Shown here in pieces: positions 9,904-18,901 of a stretch of DNA of 45,935 nt. Position 1 is the first letter of the stretch. Each line of letters opens with the position of its first letter. The position numbers and the translations under genes are program-made. Origin of the DNA: Burkholderiales bacterium (lineage in GTDB: Bacteria; Pseudomonadota; Gammaproteobacteria; Burkholderiales; Burkholderiaceae); contig JAMFSK010000070.1 in the NCBI GenBank assembly GCA_026225235.1, forward strand, positions 1-45,935. The letters are read 5' to 3'. Under the pieces are notes generated by a model. The model did not search any database, was not told where the DNA came from, and worked only from the letters and a program-made list of their open reading frames with translations.

Positions 9904-10752
9904 TCAGGCGTACAGCATGTCGGTGTTGATAAAGCCACGAGTATTCTCGGGGCGGAAGGTGCGGCAGAAGTCGTCGGCCGGCACGCGCTCGTCAGCTGCG
10001 TATTGCTTGTAGGCAATCAGCTTCACGGCCTTGGGTGCATACACCGGGTTCGGATCGAGCGGGTGCGGGGCAGTCGAGAGCACGACTAGCGTGTTCATCT
10101 CGAAGCGCAGATCGATGCTGTCGCCCGCAGACGAATGGTCGGGCACGAAACGCAATGCGCCGTCCTCTTCGACCGAGACCTTGCTGAAGAAATTGATGTT
10201 CGCGATAAGGTCGCGTGCGCCGAGACCGTGCTTGCCGAGTTCGATCAGCAGGCTGTCGCGGCCGTTACGGATCATCGCATTGCGATGCTCCTGATAGCGC
10301 GCGGTGCCGTACTTGCGGGCAAACAGCGCAGCGTCGCCTACGCCGGCAAGCGGATCGTGCCAGCCGAGCGTATCGGCGACGATCGACGCCATCACCCGAC
10401 CCATGTCCGAATACAGCACGAAGCCGCGCGTCAGGTGAGCCGTGTGCTGGGCCTTGAGCGTGTCGGGCATGTTGTAGCGTTCGAGCGGTGCGTCCTGACG
10501 GTAGAAGACCGTCGATACATTGGCGCCGCCTTCGAGGTCGACGATGCGCAGGCCAAGGCCTCGGCGCAACGAGCCGGACCAGTGCGTACCGGCGGGGACA
10601 ACATGTTCCCAGACCGTCGCAGCTTCGATCGAAGACGCGTCGGCAAGGGGCAAGTGCGATGCGGAGACAGGGGGAGCAAACGCGTGCAGATCACTCGACG
10701 CGGGCGTCGAGGCAGAAGCAGGGGCAAACTCGGATGACGTGGACAGCGACAT
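9904..10752 (-). CDS. Carboxyguanidine deiminase subunit, DUF1989 (UAAP1-like)
   Basis: First gene of the riboswitch-controlled operon, 282 residues. The DUF1989 domain starts near residue 48 ([18 protein letters not shown]) after a variable Ala/Ser-rich N-terminal extension, and ends with a tail ([21 protein letters not shown]) that its paralogue lacks. It aligns throughout with the neighbouring 214-residue protein, including NINFFSKV. At every position where that protein has cysteine this one does not: DTLGWHD, GVGDAAL, RNGRDS, KHGLG. It may therefore be the non-metal or structural partner of a heteromeric deiminase. The ATG at 10752 has GGAG about 6 bases upstream and lies 56 bases after the riboswitch. 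Confidence 0.85.
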   Translation of the reverse strand: MSLSTSSEFAPASASTPASSDLHAFAPPVSASHLPLADASSIEAATVWEHVVPAGTHWSGSLRRGLGLRIVDLEGGANVSTVFYRQDAPLERYNMPDTLKAQHTAHLTRGFVLYSDMGRVMASIVADTLGWHDPLAGVGDAALFARKYGTARYQEHRNAMIRNGRDSLLIELGKHGLGARDLIANINFFSKVSVEEDGALRFVPDHSSAGDSIDLRFEMNTLVVLSTAPHPLDPNPVYAPKAVKLIAYKQYAADERVPADDFCRTFRPENTRGFINTDMLYA

Positions 10753-10808
10753 GGCGGCTCCGGGTCGGACGGATTAAACGGACGAGAGGGCGATAGAACG
10801 CTATCGCG

Positions 10809-10911
10809 ACCTCCCGGGCTTTTATCCCTCCGTGGAGCCCTGCCTCAGCAGGACCGGATAGCTCTCGGACCAGACATTGCGCATGCGCAACCGGAACCCT
10901 AGCCGTCCTAA
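10809..10911 (-). ncRNA. Guanidine-I (ykkC) riboswitch
   Basis: Read on the minus strand, this stretch carries the hallmark blocks of the ykkC/guanidine-I aptamer in order and spacing: GGACGGCTAGGGTTCCGG, an arm TTGCGCATGCGCAA, then TGGTCCGAGAGC, a hairpin CCTGCTGAGGCAGG, then CCACGGAGGGATAAAA and GCCCGGGAGG. The class binds guanidinium and switches on genes for its export or breakdown. It ends about 56 bases before the first DUF1989 gene, so it controls the whole operon, either by a terminator fold or by access to the ribosome site. The motif match is very strong. Confidence 0.95.
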
Positions 10912-10949
10912 GATGATGCAGACTGATGCGCACCTCTCAGGCAGATAGT

Positions 10950-10965
10950 AGCGAAAGGCGTGCCA
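10950..10965 (-). promoter_or_regulatory. Candidate sigma-54 promoter of the guanidine operon
   Basis: The minus strand reads TGGCAC-GCCTT-TCGCT, which matches the -24 GG and -12 GC elements of sigma-54 promoters with exact spacing; one base differs from the common TTGCT. Transcription would start near 10939, about 28 bases before the aptamer. A sigma-70 -10-like TACTAT overlaps (10950-10945) but lacks a good -35. Nitrogen control by NtrC would suit a nitrogen-scavenging operon; no clear NtrC site was found. Confidence 0.5.
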
Positions 10966-10997
10966 CGCTGAGGCGCGGGCCGCGACGAGAGGGGGTG

Positions 10998-11034
10998 CCG
11001 CGCGGCCGGGCGAGGCTTTGCCGGGGCCGCGCGG
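10998..11034. other. Very stable GC hairpin between DUF2252 gene and guanidine operon
   Basis: CCGCGCGGCC and GGCCGCGCGG form a perfect 10-bp stem, with a further short GGC/GCC pairing inside the loop. No T-run follows on either strand. It may act as a rho-dependent or strong-hairpin terminator for the DUF2252 transcript, insulating the guanidine operon promoter just downstream. Confidence 0.5.
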
Positions 11035-11126
11035 GTGCTGAAGGCAGTCAGGCGGGCCGCGTCCGACGCACCATGACGAGGCGTCGGCGCACTGCTTTGG
11101 GCTGAAGCGGCACCGCGCGGCGTGCC

Positions 11127-12542
11127 TCAGACGACGAAGTCGGCGGCCAGATCCGCATCGGTACGCGCATCGAGCTTGCCAACGCGGCAGGCCTTCTGGA
11201 ATACGTCGAAATCCTTCTCGACCTGATCGGCATAGGCGACAGCGTAGTCCGTCAGCGCGAGCGAGAGCTGATCGTTCTTGCCCATATACGCGGCGAGCTG
11301 CACCGCGTTGCCGCCCGCCTTCGCATGCGCACGTGCCAGCACCCAGCCGCACAGCGCGCCGTACTGACGAAGCAGCTCGGCGCTGAACACCTCGATCTCG
11401 GGCGAGACCTTCATATCACGCAACTGGCGCAGATACATATGACGGCCGAACGGGCCGGTACTCCAGCCGAGAAACGGATCGCTCGCCGCCTGCATCCTGC
11501 GCTGGCCGTCGACCACACGCTGCCCCTGATGTTTGATATGGCTACGGCTCTTGTAGAACTGCGCGATCACCGATTGGGAGGCTTCCTTGCATTGGATGAA
11601 CAAGGGCTTGTCGAAGTGATCGACGAACAACAGGATCATGCAGCGCGTGCCGACACTGCCGACGCCGACCACCTTGAAGGCGATGTCCTGGTACTCGAAC
11701 TCCGCCAGCAACTCGCGGCGATCGGAACTGAGCGTGGAGAGGTACTCGTCGAAGACTTTCTTGACGGCTTCATGGCCATTGACGATTTTGAAGAGGTCGT
11801 CTTCAGGGTCGAACAGCGTTTGCTCGCCTTTGATATGAAAGACGCCGGGCGGCACATCACGGATTTTCCAGGTGGTGCCGTTGAACTCGGCGAGCTTGGA
11901 TAACATCGACTCGTGCGTGCGCGTCGCCGCTTTTTCAATGCCGCGCTTAAGACGCTTGCGAGCTTCCCCTTCACCGTAGGTGTTGAGAAGATCCTCGAAC
12001 GTGATCTTCTGATACCAGACTTCGAGCGCCCCCATTTCCGCGTACTCGGCGATGCGTCTGCGATAACTCTCGGCTGTCGCATAGGCAAATTCGCGTGCGA
12101 GCGCCGCGCCGTGGCCGAGATGACGACCTGCGACGACCACGCTCGCGACCAGGCGCTTGAGGTCCCATTCCCAGGGACCGATCGCGGTTTCGTCGAAATC
12201 GTTGACGTCGAAGATCAGTGAGCGCTCGGGTGTCGCGAAGCCGCCGAAGTTGACGAGATGGCAGTCACCGCAGATCTGGATCGGCATGCCGCTGTCGGGC
12301 GTGCCGGCCAGGTCATGGGCCTGGATGATCGCGCTGCCTCGAAAGAACGCGAAGGGTGAAGCCAGCATCCGGCCATAGCGCAGCGCCACGAGCCGCTGCA
12401 CCCGGCCTGCGCTGTTCGATTCAAGCAGAGCAATGGGATCGCGGTCTACATCGCCGACTTCAGTATGTACTTTGCGCGCTACCTTTTCTCGCGCCGCCCG
12501 CCCCTCTGCCTTACGCTTTTCAACGCTTTGCACGGTGTTCAT
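11127..12542 (-). CDS. DUF2252 family protein
   Basis: Cytoplasmic protein of 471 residues in the DUF2252 family, which has a protein-kinase-like fold and no firmly assigned reaction. Family landmarks are visible: RYGRMLASPFAFFRGSA, the GDCHLVNFGGF block (catalytic-loop-like) and FDVNDFDE (metal-binding DFD-like), then LKRLVASVVVAGR. The ATG at 12542 is preferred over a GTG one codon earlier because it sits 6 bases after GGAG. It has its own sigma-70 promoter and a hairpin behind it, so it is probably a single-gene unit unrelated to guanidine use. Confidence 0.88.
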   Translation of the reverse strand: MNTVQSVEKRKAEGRAAREKVARKVHTEVGDVDRDPIALLESNSAGRVQRLVALRYGRMLASPFAFFRGSAIIQAHDLAGTPDSGMPIQICGDCHLVNFGGFATPERSLIFDVNDFDETAIGPWEWDLKRLVASVVVAGRHLGHGAALAREFAYATAESYRRRIAEYAEMGALEVWYQKITFEDLLNTYGEGEARKRLKRGIEKAATRTHESMLSKLAEFNGTTWKIRDVPPGVFHIKGEQTLFDPEDDLFKIVNGHEAVKKVFDEYLSTLSSDRRELLAEFEYQDIAFKVVGVGSVGTRCMILLFVDHFDKPLFIQCKEASQSVIAQFYKSRSHIKHQGQRVVDGQRRMQAASDPFLGWSTGPFGRHMYLRQLRDMKVSPEIEVFSAELLRQYGALCGWVLARAHAKAGGNAVQLAAYMGKNDQLSLALTDYAVAYADQVEKDFDVFQKACRVGKLDARTDADLAADFVV

Positions 12543-12586
12543 CACACTCTCCGGGTTATCGACCTCAAGGGCGCAGGCCGCCCTAC

Positions 12587-12615
12587 AAAGTAGATGGCGC
12601 TCTGAACCGTGTCAA
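12587..12615 (-). promoter_or_regulatory. Sigma-70 promoter of the DUF2252 gene
   Basis: TTGACA (12615-12610) and TACTTT (12592-12587) are separated by exactly 17 bases on the minus strand. Transcription would start near 12580, about 40 bases before the ATG with its GGAG ribosome site. The -35 is perfect and the -10 matches 4 of 6. Confidence 0.7.
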
Positions 12616-12771
12616 TCGGAGACAGCGAGGAATGCCGCTTCGCGATTGGATATCACGGATCGATTGCGATCCGAACTTTGAGCGATACTTGCAAAACAAA
12701 AAGAGGACGGCGATTCATGATCACCGCACGCATCCCATTCAAATGACGTTGTGCATTCGGGGGGCCAAAAG

Positions 12772-12906
12772 ATGAATGTTTTGCAACAAGTAGTGGATGA
12801 ACTCAAGTCAGCCGACCCCGCCAGAGATCGGTTGGGAAACGCGATTTTGGCGATCGCAGCTTTGGCGGCTTTTTGCCTGATTGGGATGTTTATTGCCAGA
12901 CGCTGA
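12772..12906 (+). CDS. Possible small single-span membrane protein (44 residues)
   Basis: Unrecognised. The frame reads MNVLQQVVDELKSADPARD then a hydrophobic helix (about residues 22-41, NAILAIAALAAFCLIGMFIA) and ends in ARR, a plausible one-helix topology with a charged cytoplasmic part. The ribosome site is weak (a G-run about 8 bases upstream). It occupies the otherwise empty gap between the DUF2252 gene and the SorC regulator, and its composition is less GC-rich than the surroundings. It could be real or chance; the hydrophobic helix and positive C-terminus favour real. Confidence 0.45.
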   Translation: MNVLQQVVDELKSADPARDRLGNAILAIAALAAFCLIGMFIARR

Positions 12907-12977
12907 TCGTACTGATCGACCCGCGGAGAGCCTTCCCTAGCCGCGAGCGCCAACACCAAGGAGAAAATTCAAAGATC

Positions 12978-13922
12978 CTAGGCCAACGCTGCACGAGCGC
13001 ACTGCTCGTCGGTGACAAGACCTGACAACCAGCCGCCTTTCAAGGCGGCAATGATTGCCTGCTGCTTCTGTGCACCCCCTGCGAAGCCAATCGTCAAGCG
13101 GCTCGGGGGCGACTCGAGGCGAATGCTCGTCACGCGAGTCTCGGTTGATGATTCGACGCGGCGCCCTTCTGCGTCGATGGGCGAACCCAGAAGCTCACCC
13201 ACGGCCCCCAGGCCCGTCAATTCACCCACCTCGGCCGTTGTGATAAACCCGTCCTCATGCAACGGGCAACGCGGCCCGATCGTGCCCACACCGACAAAGG
13301 CCACATCGGCTTGCGACGACAAGGTCTCGACAATCCGATAGAGCCGATGATTGCACCATTGGTCACGTTCGGTTTCGTTGTCGGCAAACAGGGGCGCCGG
13401 CAACATAAAGTGCTTGCTGCCGGTGCGTTCCGACATATGCATTGCAACGTCGTAGCGGTTCGATGAACCATCCTGTGCAATTGCACCGACCAGGGATACG
13501 AGCTTATGCTGCGGCCGCTCAAGCTGAGCGATCTGGTCGACCGCCGCCTTGAGCGTGCGACCACTGCTCACGGCCACCACCATCGGTTTCTCATGCACCA
13601 GGAACTGTTCCATGACCTGCGCACCGGCCACGGCCAACTTGCGCGAGAGCGCATCGGGCTGGTCGCCGTCGACCGGCACCACTTCGCAAAACGACAGCCG
13701 GAAGCGCCGCTGAAGTTGTTCGGCCAGCGCGAGGCAATCTGCGACCCGATGGTCGACCCGTACCCGAATCAGGTTGCGCTCGACCGCGAACGCGACCAGG
13801 CGCTGGGCGACCGGCCGAGAGATGTTCAGGGTCCGCGCAATTTCATTCTGGGTATGGCCGGCCACGTAATACAGCCAGGCAGCGCGCGTCGCCAAGTCGA
13901 GTTTGTCGGATACTTTTGACAC
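12978..13922 (-). CDS. SorC-family transcriptional regulator of the polyol operon
   Basis: DNA-binding regulator of 314 residues. The N-terminal helix-turn-helix (about residues 20-45, YYVAGHTQNEIARTLNISRPVAQRLV) is joined to a sugar-binding/effector domain (about residues 55-310) that resembles phosphosugar isomerases (VAVSSGRTLKAAV, ALKGGWLSGLVTDE). SorC proteins usually sense a phosphorylated intermediate and control the operon they belong to. It is the last gene of the polyol operon, 108 bases after xylulokinase, so the effector may be a ketose phosphate such as xylulose 5-phosphate (inference). The paired GATC elements at 23286-23318 are candidate targets. Confidence 0.88.
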   Translation of the reverse strand: MSKVSDKLDLATRAAWLYYVAGHTQNEIARTLNISRPVAQRLVAFAVERNLIRVRVDHRVADCLALAEQLQRRFRLSFCEVVPVDGDQPDALSRKLAVAGAQVMEQFLVHEKPMVVAVSSGRTLKAAVDQIAQLERPQHKLVSLVGAIAQDGSSNRYDVAMHMSERTGSKHFMLPAPLFADNETERDQWCNHRLYRIVETLSSQADVAFVGVGTIGPRCPLHEDGFITTAEVGELTGLGAVGELLGSPIDAEGRRVESSTETRVTSIRLESPPSRLTIGFAGGAQKQQAIIAALKGGWLSGLVTDEQCARAALA

Positions 13923-14030
13923 GATCTTCGTCAGGGTAAGGAAGCTTCGATTATCGGGCCAATCACGGCAAGGCGACTATGCGAGCTTCGATGACGGTCA
14001 TTGCGAAAACTGCCATCTGCCACGCCCCCC

Positions 14031-15515
14031 TCAGACAAGCCGCGGCCGATCCGCCGAAAAGAGCGGCCGCACGTGGCGATAAAGGTCACGGTAACGCTGA
14101 AGCCGCTCATCGAGCCGAGCAAAATGTGTGGGGTCCGGTTCGCAAGCGGCCAGCACCCGCGGCTTGACGAGCACCGAAGCTGCAGGCGCACCGGTCGCCA
14201 GCCAGCCAAGCCGTGCCGCCCCAAGCGCCGCTGCGGCCTCGCCGCCCAAATGCACGCTGACCGGCAGCCGCAGTACGTCTGTGACCAGTTGGGCCCAGAA
14301 CGCACTGCGCGCACCGCCCCCAATCAGCGAGACGCTCGACGGTACATCAACGCCGCCTTCGCGCAAGGCGCGCAGACCATCGGCCGCGCCAAAGGCAACG
14401 CCTTCAAGCACCGCGTAGGCCAGATGCGCCCGATCGGTCTGATGGGTCAAACCGAAGAACACCCCTTCGGCATAGGCATCGTTGTGCGGCGTCCGCTCGC
14501 CGGACAGATAAGGCAGGAACACGGGTGCCGCGGCAAGCGCCTGCCGGTCGAGCGCCGCCACCTCCTGGAGCAGCGTGGCTTCGACTGTCGAAGTGAGCTT
14601 GCAAACCCAGCGCAGACAGCTCGCGGCCGAGAGCAGCACACTGACCTGAAGCCAGCGCGCAGGAATCGCGTGGCAGAACGCATGCGTTGCCGTCGACGTA
14701 TCCGGCTCGAAGCGATCATCGATGATCGACAACACCCCCGAGGTACCGAGCGACAGGAACGCATCGCCGCGCTGCGTGGCGCCGATGCCCGCTGCGCTGG
14801 CCGCGTTGTCGCCACCACCGGTTGCGACAACGATGCCGGGCGTCAACCCCAGCTCGGCGGCAATCGCGGGTTGCAGGTAACCCGCAGGCGCATTGCCATC
14901 GAGCAACCCCGGCACCTGGCTGCGCTTCATGCCGCTCGCCTCAAGCAGGGAATCTGACCAGGTCCGGCGCGCCACATCGAGCCACAATGTGCCGGCTGCA
15001 TCGGACGGGTCGGTCGCGCGTTCACCGGTCAGTTGCAGACGCAGATAATCTTTGGGCAGCAACACGCAGTCGATTTGCTCGAACACCGCGGGCTCATGGG
15101 CCGCAATCCACATCAGGATCGGTGCGCTGAAGCCGGGCATCGGCACACTGCCCGCCGCGAGCGACGAGGCGCCAAGCCGCTCGGCCAGCACCTCGCATTC
15201 GACGGCACTGCGCATATCGTTCCAGAGGACCGTCGAACGCAACACACGATCGTCACGCCCGAGCAGCACCGGGCCATGCATCTGCCCGGACAGTCCAATC
15301 GCCCGCACCGCCCCATATTCGAGCGGATGCGCCTTGCGTAGCACGGCGAGCGCTTCGAGTGTGCCTCGCCACCAGTCGAGCGGGTCCTGTTCCGCCCAGC
15401 GTGGCGCGGGCCGAGAGACGGTCAGCGGCGCACGTGCGTGACCGACCGCCTGGCCGTTGTCGGCCAGCAGCAGGACTTTGACTTCCGACGTCCCCAGGTC
15501 GATGCCCAGATACAT
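14031..15515 (-). CDS. xylB: Xylulokinase
   Basis: FGGY-family kinase of 494 residues that phosphorylates D-xylulose to xylulose 5-phosphate. The N-terminus MYLGIDLGTSEVKVLLL is the phosphate-1 loop of the actin/hexokinase fold. GLSGQMHG is the xylulose-binding block, and VVATGGGDNAASA plus SLIGGGARSAFWAQ are further family signatures. It lies 31 bases after D-arabinitol dehydrogenase, whose product is D-xylulose, so the two steps are consecutive and feed the pentose phosphate pathway. Confidence 0.94.
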   Translation of the reverse strand: MYLGIDLGTSEVKVLLLADNGQAVGHARAPLTVSRPAPRWAEQDPLDWWRGTLEALAVLRKAHPLEYGAVRAIGLSGQMHGPVLLGRDDRVLRSTVLWNDMRSAVECEVLAERLGASSLAAGSVPMPGFSAPILMWIAAHEPAVFEQIDCVLLPKDYLRLQLTGERATDPSDAAGTLWLDVARRTWSDSLLEASGMKRSQVPGLLDGNAPAGYLQPAIAAELGLTPGIVVATGGGDNAASAAGIGATQRGDAFLSLGTSGVLSIIDDRFEPDTSTATHAFCHAIPARWLQVSVLLSAASCLRWVCKLTSTVEATLLQEVAALDRQALAAAPVFLPYLSGERTPHNDAYAEGVFFGLTHQTDRAHLAYAVLEGVAFGAADGLRALREGGVDVPSSVSLIGGGARSAFWAQLVTDVLRLPVSVHLGGEAAAALGAARLGWLATGAPAASVLVKPRVLAACEPDPTHFARLDERLQRYRDLYRHVRPLFSADRPRLV

Positions 15516-15546
15516 AGTGTTAGCGAAGAGCGGCGCAGACCGTAAT

Positions 15547-16971
15547 CTACGCGTGCTGCTTGCCGCTTGCCACCCTCGACGCCAACCATTGATCGATTTT
15601 TTCGCTCGCCGCGCGAATCACCTCGACGAGACGCGTGTCACCAGCAAGCTTGCCCCAAAGGCCACGATCGGCGCAGAACGCGGCCACCGGGTCTGCAGCG
15701 GCAAGCATGGTGCGCGTTGCAGCCGGATCGAACACGCCGTCCTGATATTCGTAGGGCAACTCGCCCGCGCTCCAACGCTGAAGGAAACGCAGAAACAGTG
15801 CCGGCAGAATCGCGGTGGCCGCAGGCTGCGCACCCCGCTCAAAGCAATCGCGGAAGGTCGGCACGATAAAGCCGGGGATCTTCGAGAAGCCATCGGCTGC
15901 CACGCGCTGGTTGGTGTCCTGGATATACGGATTGCTGAAGCGGTCGAGCACGACGTCGCGATACTTCGCGAGGTCCAGCGGGCTCGGGCTCAGGCTCGGA
16001 ATCACGTCCTGGCTCACGTAGTCGTAGGCGAACTGATGGATCTCGTTGTCCTGTGTGCCTTCGTGGATATAACGAAGTCCCACCAGCGTGCCCGCCCAGG
16101 CAATGCAGCTATGGCTCGCGTTGAGGATCCGGATCTTCGCTTCTTCGTACGCCACCACCGAATCGACCAGCTCGGCACCGGCCTTTTCCCAGGCGGGGCG
16201 CCCGGCCACGAAGTGATCCTCGATGACCCACTGGATAAACGACTCGCCCATCACGGGGCAGGCGTCGTCAAAGCCGGTTGCAGCCAGCACGCGCGTACGC
16301 ACATCGGGCGCCGGACGCGGGGTGATGCGATCGACCATGGCACTCGGCGAACTCGTATGCTGGTCTACCCACATCTTGAGTTCGGTCAGCCCACGTCGTT
16401 CGAGGAACTCACTGAAGCCCGCATGAAACTTTTCGCCGTTGCTGCGCAGGTTGTCGCAGCTTTGGAGCGTCACAGGGCCCCCCCCGGCAAGACGCCGTGC
16501 TTCAAGAATGGCCGCGATCGCGCCATAGATCGTCGTACGTCCGCCAGCGAGATCCGTTGCCAGATCGGGGTACGAGGGGTCGAGCTTGTTGTGCTCGTCA
16601 AGGTAGTAGCCCCCCTCGGTCACCGTGAAAGCGATGATCCGGCAGGCCGGTGATGCGCCGCATTCGACGAGCGCCGCGAGGTCGGCCGACCAAGGCAACA
16701 CGTGCTGAATCGACGTGATCGTCTCGTACTCACGCACGCCAGCCGGCGTCACGGTCTCGAGGGTATAGCGCCCCCCCTGCGAGGCAAGCGCCTCGTGGAC
16801 TGCATTCATGTCGCTGCGGATATTACCCGCTGCGATCGACCAGCGACGGTCCTCGTCGTTGCCGGTCTCTCGCAGGCGATGCAGGTACCACGCCTGGTGC
16901 GCGCGATGAAACGAGCCCGTGCCGATGTGCAGGATGATCCGCTCGTCGTTGCCGGGAGAAGTAGTTGCCAT
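15547..16971 (-). CDS. dalD: D-arabinitol 4-dehydrogenase (mannitol dehydrogenase family)
   Basis: NAD-dependent polyol dehydrogenase of 474 residues, oxidising D-arabinitol to D-xylulose and perhaps D-mannitol to D-fructose. The N-terminal block [21 protein letters not shown] is the dinucleotide-binding signature. [17 protein letters not shown] and [12 protein letters not shown] follow, and the catalytic Lys lies in the [17 protein letters not shown] stretch. The ATG at 16971 is preferred over an upstream TTG (17004). The length and the neighbouring xylulokinase favour arabinitol over fructuronate or mannitol as main substrate; the exact polyol cannot be fixed from sequence alone. Confidence 0.85.
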   Translation of the reverse strand: MATTSPGNDERIILHIGTGSFHRAHQAWYLHRLRETGNDEDRRWSIAAGNIRSDMNAVHEALASQGGRYTLETVTPAGVREYETITSIQHVLPWSADLAALVECGASPACRIIAFTVTEGGYYLDEHNKLDPSYPDLATDLAGGRTTIYGAIAAILEARRLAGGGPVTLQSCDNLRSNGEKFHAGFSEFLERRGLTELKMWVDQHTSSPSAMVDRITPRPAPDVRTRVLAATGFDDACPVMGESFIQWVIEDHFVAGRPAWEKAGAELVDSVVAYEEAKIRILNASHSCIAWAGTLVGLRYIHEGTQDNEIHQFAYDYVSQDVIPSLSPSPLDLAKYRDVVLDRFSNPYIQDTNQRVAADGFSKIPGFIVPTFRDCFERGAQPAATAILPALFLRFLQRWSAGELPYEYQDGVFDPAATRTMLAAADPVAAFCADRGLWGKLAGDTRLVEVIRAASEKIDQWLASRVASGKQHA

Positions 16972-17022
16972 AGGTACGACCTTGCAATCAGGATAAAGAC
17001 ACAATGAAAACGTTCAGACGGG

Positions 17023-18135
17023 TCAGGCGACCTGCAACTGCTCGATGAATTTGCGCGGATAGGCATTGCCTTCCGCATTGAACAGATGGCAGTGCTCGGG
17101 CGCCGCGCCGAATTTGACCTGACTGCCCTTCTGGCGTCGTTCGAGTGGCGGGATCCGGGCGATCAGGCCGTCGACCGCAAGGGGCGACTGCGCATACAGA
17201 TAGCCGGCGTCACCGAGCGATTCGATCGTCAGCACCGTCGCGCGGACGCCATCTTCGGAGTGGTCGACCAGCACATGCTCCGGCCGGATGCCGACCGTGA
17301 CCTTGTCACCGACCTGCGCGCCCGTGCCCACGACGCCCACACGCTGGACATCGCCCGAATCGTAGCGAACCGTCACGCCGTCGGCGCCGACTGCCGACAC
17401 CGTGCCGACCAGCAGGTTCATCTTCGGCGAGCCGATAAAGCCCGCGACAAACAGGTTCGCTGGTGCGTGATAGAGGATGTCGGGCGTGCCGACCTGCTCG
17501 ATATTGCCCGCCGACAGCACGACGATCTTGTCCGCAAGCGTCATGGCCTCGACTTGATCGTGCGTCACGTAGATCATCGTGGTCTTCAGTTCGTCGTGCA
17601 GGCGCGCGAACTCGAGACGCATCTTCACCCGCAGGGCGGCGTCGAGATTCGACAGTGGCTCGTCGAACAAGAAGACTTTCGGCTTGCGCGTAATCGCGCG
17701 ACCAATGGCGACGCGCTGGCGTTGGCCACCCGACAACTGCTTGGGTCGACGGTCGAGCAGGTGCTCGATATGCAGCGTTTTCGCCGCGCCGCGCACTGCT
17801 GCTTCGATCTCCGCCTTCGGTGTGTGAGCGAGCTTGAGGCCGAAAGCCATGTTGTCGTACAGTGTCATGTGTGGATACAGCGCATACGACTGGAACACCA
17901 TCGCGATGCCCCGCTTGGCAGGCGCCACGTCGTTCACGCGGATCGCGTCGATCTCGAGATCGCCTTCGCTGATGTCTTCGAGCCCGGCAATCATGCGCAG
18001 CAAGGTCGACTTGCCACATCCGCTCGGACCGACAAACACCACGAACTCGCCATCAGCGATATTCAGGTTGATGTCGCGGAGCACCTCGACGTCGTCGTAC
18101 CGCTTGCCCACGTTCTTGAGTATTACGCTTGCCAT
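17023..18135 (-). CDS. Polyol ABC transporter ATP-binding protein (MalK/UgpC/SmoK type)
   Basis: ATPase of 370 residues that drives the polyol importer. Walker A is [16 protein letters not shown], the signature [14 protein letters not shown], Walker [14 protein letters not shown] and the H-loop VTHDQ. The C-terminal about 130 residues are the TOBE/regulatory domain ([23 protein letters not shown]) usual for MalK-like ATPases. It sits 12 bases after the HAD gene and before the arabinitol dehydrogenase, in the same operon as the two permeases and binding protein. Confidence 0.92.
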   Translation of the reverse strand: MASVILKNVGKRYDDVEVLRDINLNIADGEFVVFVGPSGCGKSTLLRMIAGLEDISEGDLEIDAIRVNDVAPAKRGIAMVFQSYALYPHMTLYDNMAFGLKLAHTPKAEIEAAVRGAAKTLHIEHLLDRRPKQLSGGQRQRVAIGRAITRKPKVFLFDEPLSNLDAALRVKMRLEFARLHDELKTTMIYVTHDQVEAMTLADKIVVLSAGNIEQVGTPDILYHAPANLFVAGFIGSPKMNLLVGTVSAVGADGVTVRYDSGDVQRVGVVGTGAQVGDKVTVGIRPEHVLVDHSEDGVRATVLTIESLGDAGYLYAQSPLAVDGLIARIPPLERRQKGSQVKFGAAPEHCHLFNAEGNAYPRKFIEQLQVA

Positions 18136-18147
18136 ATCGCCTCCCGG

Positions 18148-18858
18148 CTAGTTCTGTGTGGCGCGCAGTAGGCGCGCCGCGGAGAGTTGCGCAATCATTG
18201 CGGGCAGTTCCCGCATGTCTTCGAATACATGGAGTGCACCGGCTTCACGGAGCACCCGGATCTGCGCGGCGCTCGAATGCGCGCCGCCGACATAACCCAG
18301 CACCGGCATGCCCGCGCTCACCGCGGCCGTCACACCCGTCACGCTGTCTTCCACCACCAGGCAACGCTCCGGCGGCACGCCCAGCTCACCCGATGCGCCG
18401 AGGTACACATCCGGCGCGGGCTTGGGGTTCGGCACCCGGTCCGCGCACCACAGCCGGTTGTCGAAAAAGTGCCAGAGGCCGGTACGCAGCAGCGCGGACT
18501 CGACATACTCCGTGTGACTGTTGCTCGCACAGGCTTTGGGCAGGGCGATACGGTCAAGCGCGTCGGCAATGCCGGGCACAGCCGGCGCGAGCACGGCGGC
18601 ATCCTCGACGCGACGCCGGATCGAGGCAATCTCGTCTTCCGACAGCACCGCACCGGCATGCTCAGCCATCGCTGCGAGCACTCGCTCGATGCGCTGGCCG
18701 AGCAGCGGCTGCAATAGCGGCTCGATCTCAATATGCGTCCAGCGCCGTTCGAGTTCCTCTACCAGCATCTGCGACGCGACCGCCTCACTGTCGATCAGCA
18801 CGCCATCGCAGTCGCAGATCAGCGCATCGAACGCGGATGCCTGGGCTTCGCCATTCAT
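18148..18858 (-). CDS. HAD-superfamily hydrolase in the polyol operon
   Basis: Predicted phosphatase or phosphomutase of HAD subfamily IA, 236 residues. The nucleophile motif is CDCDGVLIDSE (Asp in D-C-D-G), motif II/III includes CASNSHTEYV and KPAPDVYLGA, and motif IV is CLVVEDSVTGVTAA. The ATG at 18858 has GGGAG upstream; the frame extends farther back without a better start. Its place between permease and ATPase genes suggests it removes phosphate from a dead-end sugar or polyol phosphate. The substrate is unknown. Confidence 0.85.
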   Translation of the reverse strand: MNGEAQASAFDALICDCDGVLIDSEAVASQMLVEELERRWTHIEIEPLLQPLLGQRIERVLAAMAEHAGAVLSEDEIASIRRRVEDAAVLAPAVPGIADALDRIALPKACASNSHTEYVESALLRTGLWHFFDNRLWCADRVPNPKPAPDVYLGASGELGVPPERCLVVEDSVTGVTAAVSAGMPVLGYVGGAHSSAAQIRVLREAGALHVFEDMRELPAMIAQLSAARLLRATQN

Positions 18859-18901
18859 CAACCGTCTCCCGAAGGGCGTGTCACGCAAGTGGGGACCGCG
18901 T

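Noticed and set aside
10945..10950. TACTAT as a sigma-70 -10 for the guanidine operon
   Set aside because: No acceptable -35 lies 16-18 bases upstream. The overlapping sigma-54-type element fits better, though a weak sigma-70 promoter cannot be excluded.
12612..12959. Minus-strand 115-codon frame between DUF2252 and SorC genes
   Set aside because: It has no ribosome site, overlaps the DUF2252 promoter region and is antisense to the more plausible small membrane-protein frame.
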